In this document: positions 1 through 6,460 of the stretch, one piece after another
How positions within the stretch are numbered: position 1 is the first letter of the stretch
Layout of the letters: each line of letters opens with the position of its first letter
DNA from: Flavobacteriaceae bacterium UBA3179
Lineage (GTDB): Bacteria; Bacteroidota; Bacteroidia; Flavobacteriales; Flavobacteriaceae
Assembly (NCBI GenBank): GCA_002364245.1
Contig: DEXR01000045.1
Location: 1 to 8,684, forward strand
Reading direction: 5' to 3'
DNA: 8,684 nt
Notes under the pieces: generated by a model
The model's database searches: none
What the model saw: the letters and a program-made list of their open reading frames with translations, nothing else
Told to the model about the DNA's origin: nothing
Position numbers and translations under genes: made by a program

Positions 1-2
1 TT

Positions 3-212
3 GTGGATAGATCTGGTTTGTACGCAGGATTTAAGGATATGAACGAATGGCTCATTTCGGGATCAAAGGATTTAGGAGGGCAGCAAATTCAAGATGTGTT
101 TTTGTTGCCACAAAAACGATCTTGCTTTGCTCCCGATGGTCGCAAAGAAACAAAAAATGAAAAGGACCTACATCAAATTCCGATGTTCCCTCTTCGAGAA
201 GAAACTACTTAG
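3..212 (+). CDS. Possible 3' end of an upstream gene (toprim/primase-like tail?), partial
   Basis: An open frame enters from the left edge and runs to a TAG at 210-212. Its first 25 or so residues (GLYAGFKDMNEWLI) resemble, from memory only, the C-terminal tail of toprim-domain primases that often precede mobC in Bacteroidota mobile elements. The rest of the frame crosses the inverted repeats at 90-147 and overlaps mobC in another frame, so that part may not be constrained as protein. The true start lies outside the window; the GTG at 3 is just the first usable codon. It could equally be a chance frame. Confidence 0.25.
   Translation: MDRSGLYAGFKDMNEWLISGSKDLGGQQIQDVFLLPQKRSCFAPDGRKETKNEKDLHQIPMFPLREETT
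90..147. repeat. Tandem inverted repeats upstream of mobC, candidate oriT
   Basis: Two adjacent hairpins are visible. The first pairs CAAGAT (90-95) with ATCTTG (119-124) and GTTTTTGT (98-105) with ACAAAAAC (110-117), leaving a TGCC loop. The second pairs CTTTGC (125-130) with GCAAAG (142-147) around an 11-nt loop. Origins of transfer are typically inverted repeats just upstream of the relaxosome genes, which is where these lie, so oriT is a reasonable inference. The nick site cannot be placed. An alternative is an operator bound by the MobC-like protein to regulate the mob operon. Confidence 0.5.
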
Positions 213-453
213 AATCAAGGCCAAAAAGAGTGGTCTGAGCCTAAGTGAATATTGTCGTCGTGCCGCCTTGGGGGACAAGATCGTCGAGCGGCTGAACGAG
301 GAGCAGATAGATATCTATAAGATGCTGATCAAGTATTCGACCAACTTTAAACTGATCGGGAACATGTTCCGAAAACGAAATCCCAAACTGACCGAAGAGG
401 TAACAAAGCTGGCAGAGGAAATACGGGAACACATTAAAAATTTCAAAAAATGA
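136..453 (+). CDS. mobC: MobC-like relaxosome accessory protein (ribbon-helix-helix)
   Basis: Small basic DNA-binding protein that would bind near oriT and help load the relaxase for conjugative mobilization. Residues 9-17 (KRTYIKFRC) fit the beta strand of a ribbon-helix-helix fold. They are followed by a basic helix (EKKLLRIKAKKSG) and the motif LSLSEYCRRAALG at 34-46, a hallmark of Bacteroidota MobC proteins. The C-terminal half is helical and charged. I chose the ATG at 136; the ATG at 157 is equally plausible, while the ATG at 94 lies inside the upstream inverted repeat and would add an unlikely Cys-rich leader. The stop overlaps the relaxase start as ATGA (450-453), so the two are probably translationally coupled. 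No Shine-Dalgarno is seen, as is usual in this phylum. Confidence 0.88.
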   Translation: MVAKKQKMKRTYIKFRCSLFEKKLLRIKAKKSGLSLSEYCRRAALGDKIVERLNEEQIDIYKMLIKYSTNFKLIGNMFRKRNPKLTEEVTKLAEEIREHIKNFKK

Positions 454-1319
454 TAGGCAAGGGCAGATCCATATCGCACACTAGGGCCTCCATGTCCTAT
501 GGCTGGAACCAGGAGAAGGATGCGGAGGTGGTATACTCCAAACATCTGGCCGGGGAAACCCCCGAGCAGATTACGGAGGAATTCAAGATCATCCAAGGTC
601 AGAATGCCAGGTGCACCAACAATACCCTGAGCTTTGTCCTCAGTCCGACCATAGAGGAGGGAAAGGAACTTGATGCCAAAGCGCTCAACGAGATCACGGA
701 AAAATTCCTCAAGGAAATGAAACTACAGGAACACCAGGCCATTGCCTTTGTTCACAGGGACAGGGCGCACACCCATGTCCATGTGTACGTGAACCGTATC
801 GACTTTAACGGTAGGGCCTATAACGACAGTTTTATCGGAAAGAGGAGCCAGCAGGCCGCGGAAAATGTAGCCAAGGAAATGGGGCTTACCACGGCAAGGG
901 AGGTGCAACAGGAAAAATTGGACCGAATCAAACTTATACGATTTGAGATCAAACAGGTACATGTAAAGGTCATGGCCCAACACCGCCCTAAGGATCTGGA
1001 CCGGTATATCAGATTAATGGGGGAAAAGGATATAGATGTTGTGCCCAGCATCAACAAGTCGAACCGATTACAGGGGTTTAGGTTTGAATTTAAGGGACAC
1101 AGCCTAAAGGGGAGCGAGGTGCACCGTTCCATGTCCGGCAGCAGATTGTTGATGGGGATAGGGGAACATGCTGGAAAGGACCTCGTCAAAAACAAGGAAA
1201 ATACAATTAGCCTCATGGGAAAGGCCGTACAGCTCAGTGGTAATATTGCCATGAAGGTAGCGAAACGGGTCATCAAACAGGCGATCCAAAAAAGTGCTGG
1301 ATTCGAGATAGGATATTAA
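450..1319 (+). CDS. Relaxase / mobilization nuclease (MobA/VirD2-like, HUH endonuclease)
   Basis: Nicks oriT and stays covalently attached to the 5' end of the transferred strand during conjugation. The metal-binding motif of Relaxase family PF03432 is clear: H102-R-D-R-A-H107-T-H109-V-H111, followed by N115. Y17 in SMSYGWN is a good candidate for the catalytic tyrosine. Residues 40-120 form the remainder of the relaxase fold; the C-terminal 120 residues are basic and probably bind DNA. At 289 aa it has the short length usual for relaxases of small mobilizable elements and has no helicase or primase domain, so the element would rely on a helper conjugation system. It overlaps mobC by 4 nt and is followed 18 nt later by a membrane protein gene. 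Its base composition looks richer in GC than the minus-strand genes further right. Confidence 0.95.
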   Translation: MIGKGRSISHTRASMSYGWNQEKDAEVVYSKHLAGETPEQITEEFKIIQGQNARCTNNTLSFVLSPTIEEGKELDAKALNEITEKFLKEMKLQEHQAIAFVHRDRAHTHVHVYVNRIDFNGRAYNDSFIGKRSQQAAENVAKEMGLTTAREVQQEKLDRIKLIRFEIKQVHVKVMAQHRPKDLDRYIRLMGEKDIDVVPSINKSNRLQGFRFEFKGHSLKGSEVHRSMSGSRLLMGIGEHAGKDLVKNKENTISLMGKAVQLSGNIAMKVAKRVIKQAIQKSAGFEIGY

Positions 1320-1337
1320 TATTAAAATGTAAAAGCT

Positions 1338-1799
1338 ATGGCAAAGTTGGACGAGATTACGGAACTATTGACCGACGAACTGGAAGGATTGAAACAGATG
1401 TTGGTGAAATTGGAACAGCTGAGCGAGGAATTGACCAGTTCGGAAACGGTACAGGACATTTCCCTAATAAGAAATGAACTGAAGGAACTCAAGAGAACGC
1501 AGGAACATCATTTCCAAGGGCAGGATACTAGAACCATCCACATAGGGGAGCAATTGAAAGAGTCGCAGATTATCCCTGAATGGTTATTGTTCATGGTCTG
1601 TCTGGTACTGATCCTATCCCTGTCAGTTTCCATTTATTTGGGCTATCAAGTGACACAGTTCGGGGAAGAAAAGGAGAAAGCCTTTAATGAGGGCAGGACC
1701 ACTATTTCAACCGAATTGAAGAATTACTTTGGAGAATATCCAGAGGCTTATAGGACGTTCTTGAAGTGGTCCGAAAAAGAAATAAATCCAAACCCATAG
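1338..1799 (+). CDS. Coiled-coil, single-membrane-helix protein of the mob operon
   Basis: 153 aa; family not recognised. Residues 1-60 are rich in Leu, Glu and Lys in a heptad-like pattern (ITELLTDELEGLKQMLVKLEQL) and probably form a coiled coil. One hydrophobic helix spans about 82-104 (WLLFMVCLVLILSLSVSIYLGY) and a charged tail follows. The gene starts 18 nt after the relaxase stop on the same strand, so it is very likely part of the mob operon. Small coiled-coil membrane proteins commonly follow relaxase genes in Bacteroidota mobilizable elements; a role in anchoring or stabilising the relaxosome at the membrane is inference. An inverted repeat begins just after its stop. Confidence 0.8.
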   Translation: MAKLDEITELLTDELEGLKQMLVKLEQLSEELTSSETVQDISLIRNELKELKRTQEHHFQGQDTRTIHIGEQLKESQIIPEWLLFMVCLVLILSLSVSIYLGYQVTQFGEEKEKAFNEGRTTISTELKNYFGEYPEAYRTFLKWSEKEINPNP

Positions 1800-1803
1800 T
1801 AGG

Positions 1804-1877
1804 TTGCGCCCTATGCTGTTTTTGCTTGACGCTTATCTGCCTGAACACTACAAAAACAGCACAGGATCCGTGCGCAA
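1804..1877. repeat. Nested inverted repeat closing the mob module
   Basis: A perfect 11-bp inverted repeat, TGCTGTTTTTG (1814-1824) and CAAAAACAGCA (1851-1861), encloses 26 nt. It is nested within a perfect 6-bp pair, TTGCGC (1804-1809) and GCGCAA (1872-1877). The core TGTTTTTG...ACAAAAAC is shared with the hairpin at 90-124, so related inverted repeats lie at both ends of the mob genes. It may be an element end, a second relaxosome or recombinase site, or a transcription barrier. A simple intrinsic terminator is less likely because the T-run is inside the stem and the loop is long. Confidence 0.6.
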
Positions 1878-1929
1878 AAGTTTTTGTAAGATTTGGGTTT
1901 GAAAAAGTTGGAAATAATTAGTTCGAATT

Positions 1930-2205
1930 TTATACTGTCCTATTTTTAGAGAAGCCTACATATTTGCCGGTGTATATAGTCCCACTATTAGTTTCGTCAA
2001 AAGATTCAATTACTTCAATTTCAAACGTGTGATTGTCCAAATTCACACTTAAAACTTCGCCAACAAAAATGCATTCAGAGTTTTCGTATTCATATTCCTG
2101 AATTTTATTTAAATCCTTTACAATCGGACAATTGCAACTATAAACAATAGCAAAACCAAGTAAGAAAAATGATAAGGAGAGGACTATATTTTTAAATGTG
2201 TTCAT
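1930..2205 (-). CDS. Secreted NTR/TIMP-like protein, C-terminally truncated (cassette unit 3)
   Basis: The first 23 residues form a signal peptide (basic start, hydrophobic LSLSFFLLGFAIV). Mature protein would begin with C24-N-C26, a C-x-C amino terminus as in the netrin-like/TIMP fold. The segment CIFVGEVLSV at 45-54 also fits small Bacteroidota proteins of this type. Those are, as I recall, roughly 150 aa or more; here the frame stops after 91 aa with the unrelated tail GFSKNRTV, and the expected later cysteines are absent. The gene starts 2 nt after a cassette-type core site (2207-2218), so it is the first gene of a cassette whose 3' end and attC-like site are missing. The truncation point faces the mob module. 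If expressed, it would be exported, though a stable fold is doubtful. Confidence 0.65.
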   Translation of the reverse strand: MNTFKNIVLSLSFFLLGFAIVYSCNCPIVKDLNKIQEYEYENSECIFVGEVLSVNLDNHTFEIEVIESFDETNSGTIYTGKYVGFSKNRTV

Positions 2206-2206
2206 A

Positions 2207-2336
2207 CTTGTTGCTAACGGTTTGCAGCTAAGAAACGTGGGGCTTTCGAAGCTCTCAGTCCGACCGTGACAAATTTAGCCACGAAGAACGAACCTGGCGT
2301 TTACCACTGTCCGCCCCATGTTTTCTTAGGTGCTGT
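2207..2336 (-). repeat. attC-like recombination site A (interrupted by the group II intron)
   Basis: Long imperfect hairpin between cassette units 2 and 3. CTAAGAAACGTGGGGC (2228-2243) pairs with GCCCCATGTTTTCTTAG (2313-2329) with one bulged base and one mismatch. A G-G mismatch (2227/2330) and a further GCA/TGC pairing follow, and the loop is about 69 nt. On the minus strand it ends at the core GTTAGCAACAAG (2218-2207), where unit 3 begins. Its other end is split by the intron: CTGT (2333-2336) joins TATGCACAGG (4188-4197), restoring the inverse core CTGTGCATAAC on the minus strand. That is complementary to the core at the start of unit 2 (GTTATGCACAA, 6471-6461), as expected for an inserted integron cassette. 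Restored length is about 130 nt, within the normal attC range. Confidence 0.7.
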
Positions 2337-2825
2337 GTGTGCCCAGCATGGGCATCTTTTTAACTACAGAAATGTAGTTAATTAATCTAGAGGGTGCAAG
2401 TCCCTTATGGGCAGGGGTAACGCCTTGAACCATTAGTAAGCCGCAAGGTCGTTGTCCGCGAGGACTTGACTGAAGGAAGCGGGACTACAAAACTCGGTAC
2501 TGACGAACAGAAATCGTATACAGAGGCATATTTACTTGGGTAAGCAAGCACATCATTGTAACGCCCCAAGAATACCAAAAAGGTAAGTATGTAGATACGG
2601 CAGTTATTGAGTAAAAGAAGATGTTCTTACCTGGGGAGGTCTCTATAACCACGAGTTGGTATAGTAGAGAAGTCAGCCGATGTCATAGTACTTACAGGAA
2701 ACGAGCTAGGGCAGAACCCTAGAGGTCTCACGAGTAAGGAAGGACAGAACGTTAAATCACGTCCGGATTCGTATAGGAATCAGTTTACCCGATAGCCTAT
2801 ACCTAGAAAGACAAGAACAGAACAA

Positions 2826-4097
2826 ATGATAGCAAAAGTAGTAGCGGCTGGAAACTTGAGCGACGCCTGTAAAAAGGTGGTCGGCAATAAAGGGTCAGCA
2901 GGAGTAGATGGAATGACCGTACAAGAGCTAAAGGCGTTTATAGATGCCCATCGCTCAAAAGTGGTACACCAACTTATTTCAAAAAGTTACATACCAGAGG
3001 CCATCAAAGGGGTTGAGATACCCAAGGCGAATGGCAAGACCAGATTACTGGGAGTGCCTACGGTACTGGATAGATGGCTTCAACAAGCGGTAAGCCAACA
3101 ACTGGTGATTTATTTCGAACTGGATTTCGAGATGGAGAGTTACGGTTTCCGCCCAAGGAAGAACCTTCAACAGGCAGTATTAAAAAGTCAAGAGTACATC
3201 AATGATGGCTACCAAGACTTAGTAGATATCGACCTTAAAAGTTTCTTTGATGAAGTCCAACACTATAAACTACTTCAGCTTATTTATAACAAGGTTAAAT
3301 GCCCGACCACCTTATGGCTGATCCGCAAATGGTTACGAGCGCCTATTTTAATGAATGGGCAACTGTGTAAGCGCAGAAAAGGATTACCACAAGGCAGCCC
3401 ATTAAGTCCGTTATTGTCTAACATCATGTTAGACCAATTGGACAGACATCTAAAAGTACGAGGGTTCAGGTTTATTCGCTATGCCGATGATTTCAGTATT
3501 TACACAAAATCAAAAGCAGCGGCACGAGCGATAGGGAACGAGGTTTATCTGTATTTAAAAGAGAAACTGGATTTACCTGTCAACCGAGCAAAGAGTGGTA
3601 TCCGTAGACCCTCTACATTCAAGGTGTTGGGTTATAGATTTGCGCCAGTTTATAAGAAAGGCGTAAAAGGGAAGTATCAGTTAATAGTAAGTGAATCGGC
3701 TTGGCAAACACTCAAACGTAAGCTCAAGTACCTTACCAAGAAAACGCTACCATTGTCATTAGCAGAAAGGCTACAACGCTTAAAACTCATCTATAGAGGG
3801 TGGTTGAACAATTTCCGATTAGGAAATATAGAGACCAAACTTAAAAAGCTGGATGAATGGTTACGTAACCGACTACGCTACTGCATATGGCACGATTGGA
3901 AGAAACCAGAGCGCAAACGCAAGAATCTCATTGGCTTAGGCATAAAACAGGGACAAGCGTATGCTTGGAGTAGAACAAGAATGGGAGGCTGGGCAGTAGC
4001 TCAAAGCCCTATACTCAGAACTACTATTACTGAAAAGCGCTTAAGAAAAAGAGGTTATGAAAGTATGCTAACGTACTACCTCGTAGTAAAGTTCTGA
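2826..4097 (+). CDS. ltrA: Group II intron reverse transcriptase/maturase
   Basis: Intron-encoded protein that helps the intron fold and splice, then copies it into DNA after reverse splicing at the target. RT blocks in order: KGSAGVDGM (22-30), a fingers region with IPKANGKTRLLGVPTVLDR (65-83), YGFRPRKN (106-113), DIDLKSFFD with D134 and D136, GLPQGSPLSPLLSNI (186-200), and the catalytic YADD at 219-222. The maturase (X) domain covers about 305-395 (LIYRGWLNNF, WLRNRLRYCIWHDWKK). The protein ends at 423 aa with a short basic tail and no HNH endonuclease motif, so mobility would use hairpin or single-stranded targets rather than double-strand cleavage. An in-frame stop lies about 10 codons upstream of the chosen ATG. 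No frameshifts or missing catalytic residues are seen, so it is probably active. Confidence 0.97.
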   Translation: MIAKVVAAGNLSDACKKVVGNKGSAGVDGMTVQELKAFIDAHRSKVVHQLISKSYIPEAIKGVEIPKANGKTRLLGVPTVLDRWLQQAVSQQLVIYFELDFEMESYGFRPRKNLQQAVLKSQEYINDGYQDLVDIDLKSFFDEVQHYKLLQLIYNKVKCPTTLWLIRKWLRAPILMNGQLCKRRKGLPQGSPLSPLLSNIMLDQLDRHLKVRGFRFIRYADDFSIYTKSKAAARAIGNEVYLYLKEKLDLPVNRAKSGIRRPSTFKVLGYRFAPVYKKGVKGKYQLIVSESAWQTLKRKLKYLTKKTLPLSLAERLQRLKLIYRGWLNNFRLGNIETKLKKLDEWLRNRLRYCIWHDWKKPERKRKNLIGLGIKQGQAYAWSRTRMGGWAVAQSPILRTTITEKRLRKRGYESMLTYYLVVKF

Positions 4098-4105
4098 TTT
4101 AACGA

Positions 4106-4187
4106 ACCGCCGTATACGAGACCCGTACGTACGGTGGTGTGAGAGGCGCACTCCGTTCCTATTTAGGGGCGGAGCCGTCTACTCGAT
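4106..4187 (+). ncRNA. Group II intron domains V and VI
   Basis: Domain V: ACCGCCGTA (4106-4114) pairs with TACGGTGGT (4130-4138), a CG bulge sits at 4128-4129, and a distal stem TACG/CGTA closes on AGACC. The catalytic-triad position reads CGC (4108-4110) before CGTA. Domain VI: GAG (4141-4143) pairs with CTC (4182-4184), A4181 is bulged out, and AGGCG pairs with the bases at 4176-4180. A terminal hairpin pairs 4151-4159 with 4166-4174. The bulged A is the lariat branch point, six bases before the last intron base. Confidence 0.88.
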
Positions 4188-4257
4188 TATGCACAGGTTT
4201 TCGTCCATTTATTAACATATTTGAAGTCAAACTGAAGACAGGTTGGCCATGTAATGC

Positions 4258-4653
4258 TCAACTTAATTCATCTGAATTCAAAATTTCTTTGATATCTTGT
4301 TTCGAAAGCGGCTTGTGATAAAGCTTCTTAACTACAGGATAAGAATGTGCTTTTACCTTGTCGCTTTCATCTGTGGAGGAAGTGACAATGTATAGTCGAA
4401 ATCTGTTAAACGAATCAAGATTTATTTTTGGTAGGCTATCCAAAAATCCCCATCCATTCAACACGGGCATATTAATGTCTAAAAGCACAACAACAGTATG
4501 GGTTGAGCTTTGCAGGGTTTCTAATACCGTCAAACCCTCTTCCCCGTTATCACATTGAAAACAATTAACAGAACTATCCAAGTTATGAATCATTGTTTGG
4601 ATAATGAACCTGACTATCGGATCATCATCGACTATAAGTACTGTTTTGTTCAT
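4258..4653 (-). CDS. Stand-alone response regulator (CheY-like REC domain)
   Basis: 131 aa, a single receiver domain with no output domain. The acidic pocket is VDDDP at 8-12, the phospho-acceptor is D59 in LLDINMPVLNGW, the switch residue is T91 in VTSS, and the conserved lysine is K114 in YHKPLS. All are present, so phosphotransfer should work. It starts 4 nt after the stop of the sensor gene and both are in one cassette unit, so they are very probably co-transcribed. Without a DNA-binding domain it must act through protein contacts, for example as a phosphorelay shuttle or a titrating partner. Its stop lies about 60 nt from the restored inverse core of unit 2. Confidence 0.93.
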   Translation of the reverse strand: MNKTVLIVDDDPIVRFIIQTMIHNLDSSVNCFQCDNGEEGLTVLETLQSSTHTVVVLLDINMPVLNGWGFLDSLPKINLDSFNRFRLYIVTSSTDESDKVKAHSYPVVKKLYHKPLSKQDIKEILNSDELS

Positions 4654-4657
4654 TTCT

Positions 4658-6016
4658 TCATTTTAAATGTTGAGCCTTATCAACCATGTCCTTTATTATC
4701 TCGTCCAATTCATTTGCGGAATTTCTCAAATGTTTCAACCACATTAAAGTTTCATCGAGACTTTTTTCCCCATCCTCAATAACATTCATAATACCCAACA
4801 TTCTTGCAAGAGGAGCCCGTACAATATGCGACTGTGTCCATGCAATATTATTGAGTTTTTCATTCTGTATTTCAATTTGTCTCACATAATTACTTCTGCT
4901 TATTTCAAAATTCTTTCGCTCCGTGATATCGGTTAATGCAAGCACGAGACCAAATATACCTTTATCGTCTTTGGGTATAGGAAAGAGTCTTACATGATAC
5001 CATAATGATTCATTTTTCAGGACATAATTGGTTTCATAGTTGATTTGTTCTCCTTTGAGGGCTCTCTGTACTCTGTCTGTAAAAAGGACTTGCCTTTCAC
5101 CCGTAAGAAAATCATGAACATTATCTCCTGTTTTCAACAGCCAGGAAAATACCTTTCGAATAATATCTGTAGCTCGATGGTTAAAAAGAAGTATTGTCAA
5201 GTCGTATTCGAGTAACAGGTACGCAGTATCCGTAGCTTCAAATACGGTAAGAAGTTTGGCCTCAGTTTTTAATAGCGCATCCTGTGTAAGTTTGTGTTGG
5301 TCAATTTCCTTCTTTAACCGTTTATTCATTGTGGTTAGCTCCTTCGTACGTTTGGCTACTTCATCTTCCAATTCCTTTTTATGCCTGGCAAGTTGTGATT
5401 TAGTTAGTTTAATTGCCGGCACTTCGATAAATTCCCAATTGCCTTTTCTTTTTGTCAGAGCCATCTCGTGTACTTGAGATACATCAAATACTGCATGGGC
5501 ATCACATTTGTCAAGCGGGTATGTACAAAGGACAATCATATTATGATCTTTGAGGCTATTATTCAAGGTTCGCTCATAGTCTATAAAATTTTTCCAAACA
5601 TCCCGTTCCAACCAGGCTTCATTACCGCTAACACGCATTCCATCAAAACCTTTCTTCAATGATTCTTTTAGTTTTTGATACCAGCCATTGATCACAATAT
5701 CCGGCATAAATTTTTTATCTCTCAAGTACCAATCAACATGCGGAAGTATTATGATTTGCTCCTTTTTTTCATATTGATCAAAATTGGAAATTTCATTTCG
5801 CAATGCTTCGTAAGCGATTTCCACTGTTATCGGATCGGATGTTATCCAGAGACAAAATTCATTATTTATTAACCCGGCTTTGAAATATGGAACAAGTATT
5901 TGCAGCAGGTCTTCTGTCGATTCAAAAAAATTACAGAAATGAGAACCCCATGCCAGATCTCCAAGAATTTCTATTCCGGAATCTCTAAGTTTAGTTTGAA
6001 TGCTGTGACTGGACAT
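4658..6016 (-). CDS. MEDS-PAS sensor with DHp domain but no histidine-kinase ATPase domain
   Basis: 452-aa cytoplasmic sensor with no membrane helix seen. Residues about 14-195 match the MEDS (DcmR-type sensory) domain: GDLAWGSHFCNFF, LPHVDWYL (91-98), MRVSGNEAWLERDVW (127-141) and CTYPLDK (164-170). A charged coiled coil (about 203-250) leads to a PAS domain (about 250-368) that ends in the usual DITERK. A DHp-like helix pair follows, with H397 in WTQSHIVRAPLARMLG. The protein then stops at ELDEIIKDMVDKAQHLK, with no N, G1 or G2 boxes. I recall similar ATPase-less DHp proteins in Flavobacteriia, so this may be native and not a truncation. It could be a phosphoryl acceptor, a phosphatase or a scaffold for the REC protein encoded 4 nt downstream. 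Ligand unknown. Confidence 0.88.
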   Translation of the reverse strand: MSSHSIQTKLRDSGIEILGDLAWGSHFCNFFESTEDLLQILVPYFKAGLINNEFCLWITSDPITVEIAYEALRNEISNFDQYEKKEQIIILPHVDWYLRDKKFMPDIVINGWYQKLKESLKKGFDGMRVSGNEAWLERDVWKNFIDYERTLNNSLKDHNMIVLCTYPLDKCDAHAVFDVSQVHEMALTKRKGNWEFIEVPAIKLTKSQLARHKKELEDEVAKRTKELTTMNKRLKKEIDQHKLTQDALLKTEAKLLTVFEATDTAYLLLEYDLTILLFNHRATDIIRKVFSWLLKTGDNVHDFLTGERQVLFTDRVQRALKGEQINYETNYVLKNESLWYHVRLFPIPKDDKGIFGLVLALTDITERKNFEISRSNYVRQIEIQNEKLNNIAWTQSHIVRAPLARMLGIMNVIEDGEKSLDETLMWLKHLRNSANELDEIIKDMVDKAQHLK

Positions 6017-6127
6017 ATGCGTAGTGTTTCTCTAAATTTAATCATTTTTATGAAAGATGGTCTTGCATATCTATGTATTTCTTGATGAAAATTATGGAGC
6101 CCACTACTTGAACTCGTAAAACTCGTT

Positions 6128-6142
6128 GTGGTAAACGTTTAC
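6128..6142. repeat. 12-bp perfect palindrome upstream of the sensor gene
   Basis: GTAAACGTTTAC at 6131-6142 is self-complementary and sits about 115 nt upstream of the sensor start, where an operator could lie. With its left flank it contains GTGGTAAACG, which also occurs (complemented) inside site A at 2298-2307 and, with one change, inside site B at 6493-6502. It may therefore be a regulatory site or a scrap of an older attC-like element. Confidence 0.3.
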
Positions 6143-6221
6143 TTTTCTGATATTAAAGCCGATTAAAGCAAGATTCTACGAAACTTATTAAGCCTCAGTT
6201 TCAATACAATTTTGTCAAACC

Positions 6222-6427
6222 TCATTTACCATTGACCGAAAGAATTCCCTTTAAAAAACTAAGACTTGTTTTTAAATCAGTATGAAAGTTTTCGGGTTTG
6301 TTTCGTGGAGTTCGTGTACCATTTCTGACCAGTAAACCTTTTCACCGGGCACATCAACTTCCCAACTTCCAATCCTAGCCAGTTTGGATACTTGTCGGTA
6401 AAAAAAACTATTGGGAGTCTTACTCAT
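6222..6427 (-). pseudogene. Frameshifted PAS-domain fragment at the head of cassette unit 2
   Basis: From the ATG at 6427 the frame reads a typical PAS start, with LARIGSWEVDVPGEKVYWSEMVHELHETNP, then leaves the PAS pattern and stops at 6272 after 51 aa. Shifting frame by one base near 6290 restores NFHTDLKTSLSFLKG, which continues the PAS pattern until a TGA at 6222. It appears to be the first part of a PAS sensor with a one-base deletion, followed by loss of the remainder. It lies 34 nt after the core site of unit 2, in the same direction as the intact sensor, so it could be a degraded earlier gene of the cassette or the lost N-terminus of a larger sensor. Confidence 0.6.
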
Positions 6428-6460
6428 TCTTTTTTATTTATTTGCCGTGTTCTTTTATAC

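Larger units (their letters stand above)
2337..4187 (+). mobile_element. Complete group II intron with intron-encoded reverse transcriptase
   Basis: A self-splicing retroelement of about 1.85 kb. The 5' end GTGTGCCCAGCATGGGC fits the GUGYG start and first helix. Some 490 nt of structured RNA precede the reverse transcriptase gene, which lies in domain IV, and domains V and VI follow it. The branch-point A bulges at 4181, putting the 3' splice site after GAT (4187) with the branch at -7 and an AY end. Removing 2337-4187 rejoins CTGT to TATGCACAGG and regenerates a core-site sequence seen intact at 6461-6471, which supports both boundaries. The domain V triad reads CGC rather than AGC, and the 5' exon is a large hairpin. 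Both features suit group IIC introns of the attC-targeting kind, but I did not fold the whole RNA. It lies antisense to the cassettes. Confidence 0.92.

Noticed and set aside
94..135. Upstream ATG at 94 as the mobC start
   Set aside because: It lies inside the left arm of an inverted repeat and adds an atypical Cys-rich leader (MCFCCHK) to a ribbon-helix-helix protein that normally begins just before its beta strand.
818..1276. Long open frame on the minus strand opposite the relaxase
   Set aside because: The plus-strand frame has the complete HUH motif and an ATGA overlap with mobC; the antisense frame has no recognisable features.
1814..1861. Intrinsic terminator of the mob operon
   Set aside because: The T-run is part of the stem, the loop is 26 nt and no T-tract follows the second arm; a structural or recombination site fits better, though a weak terminating effect is possible.
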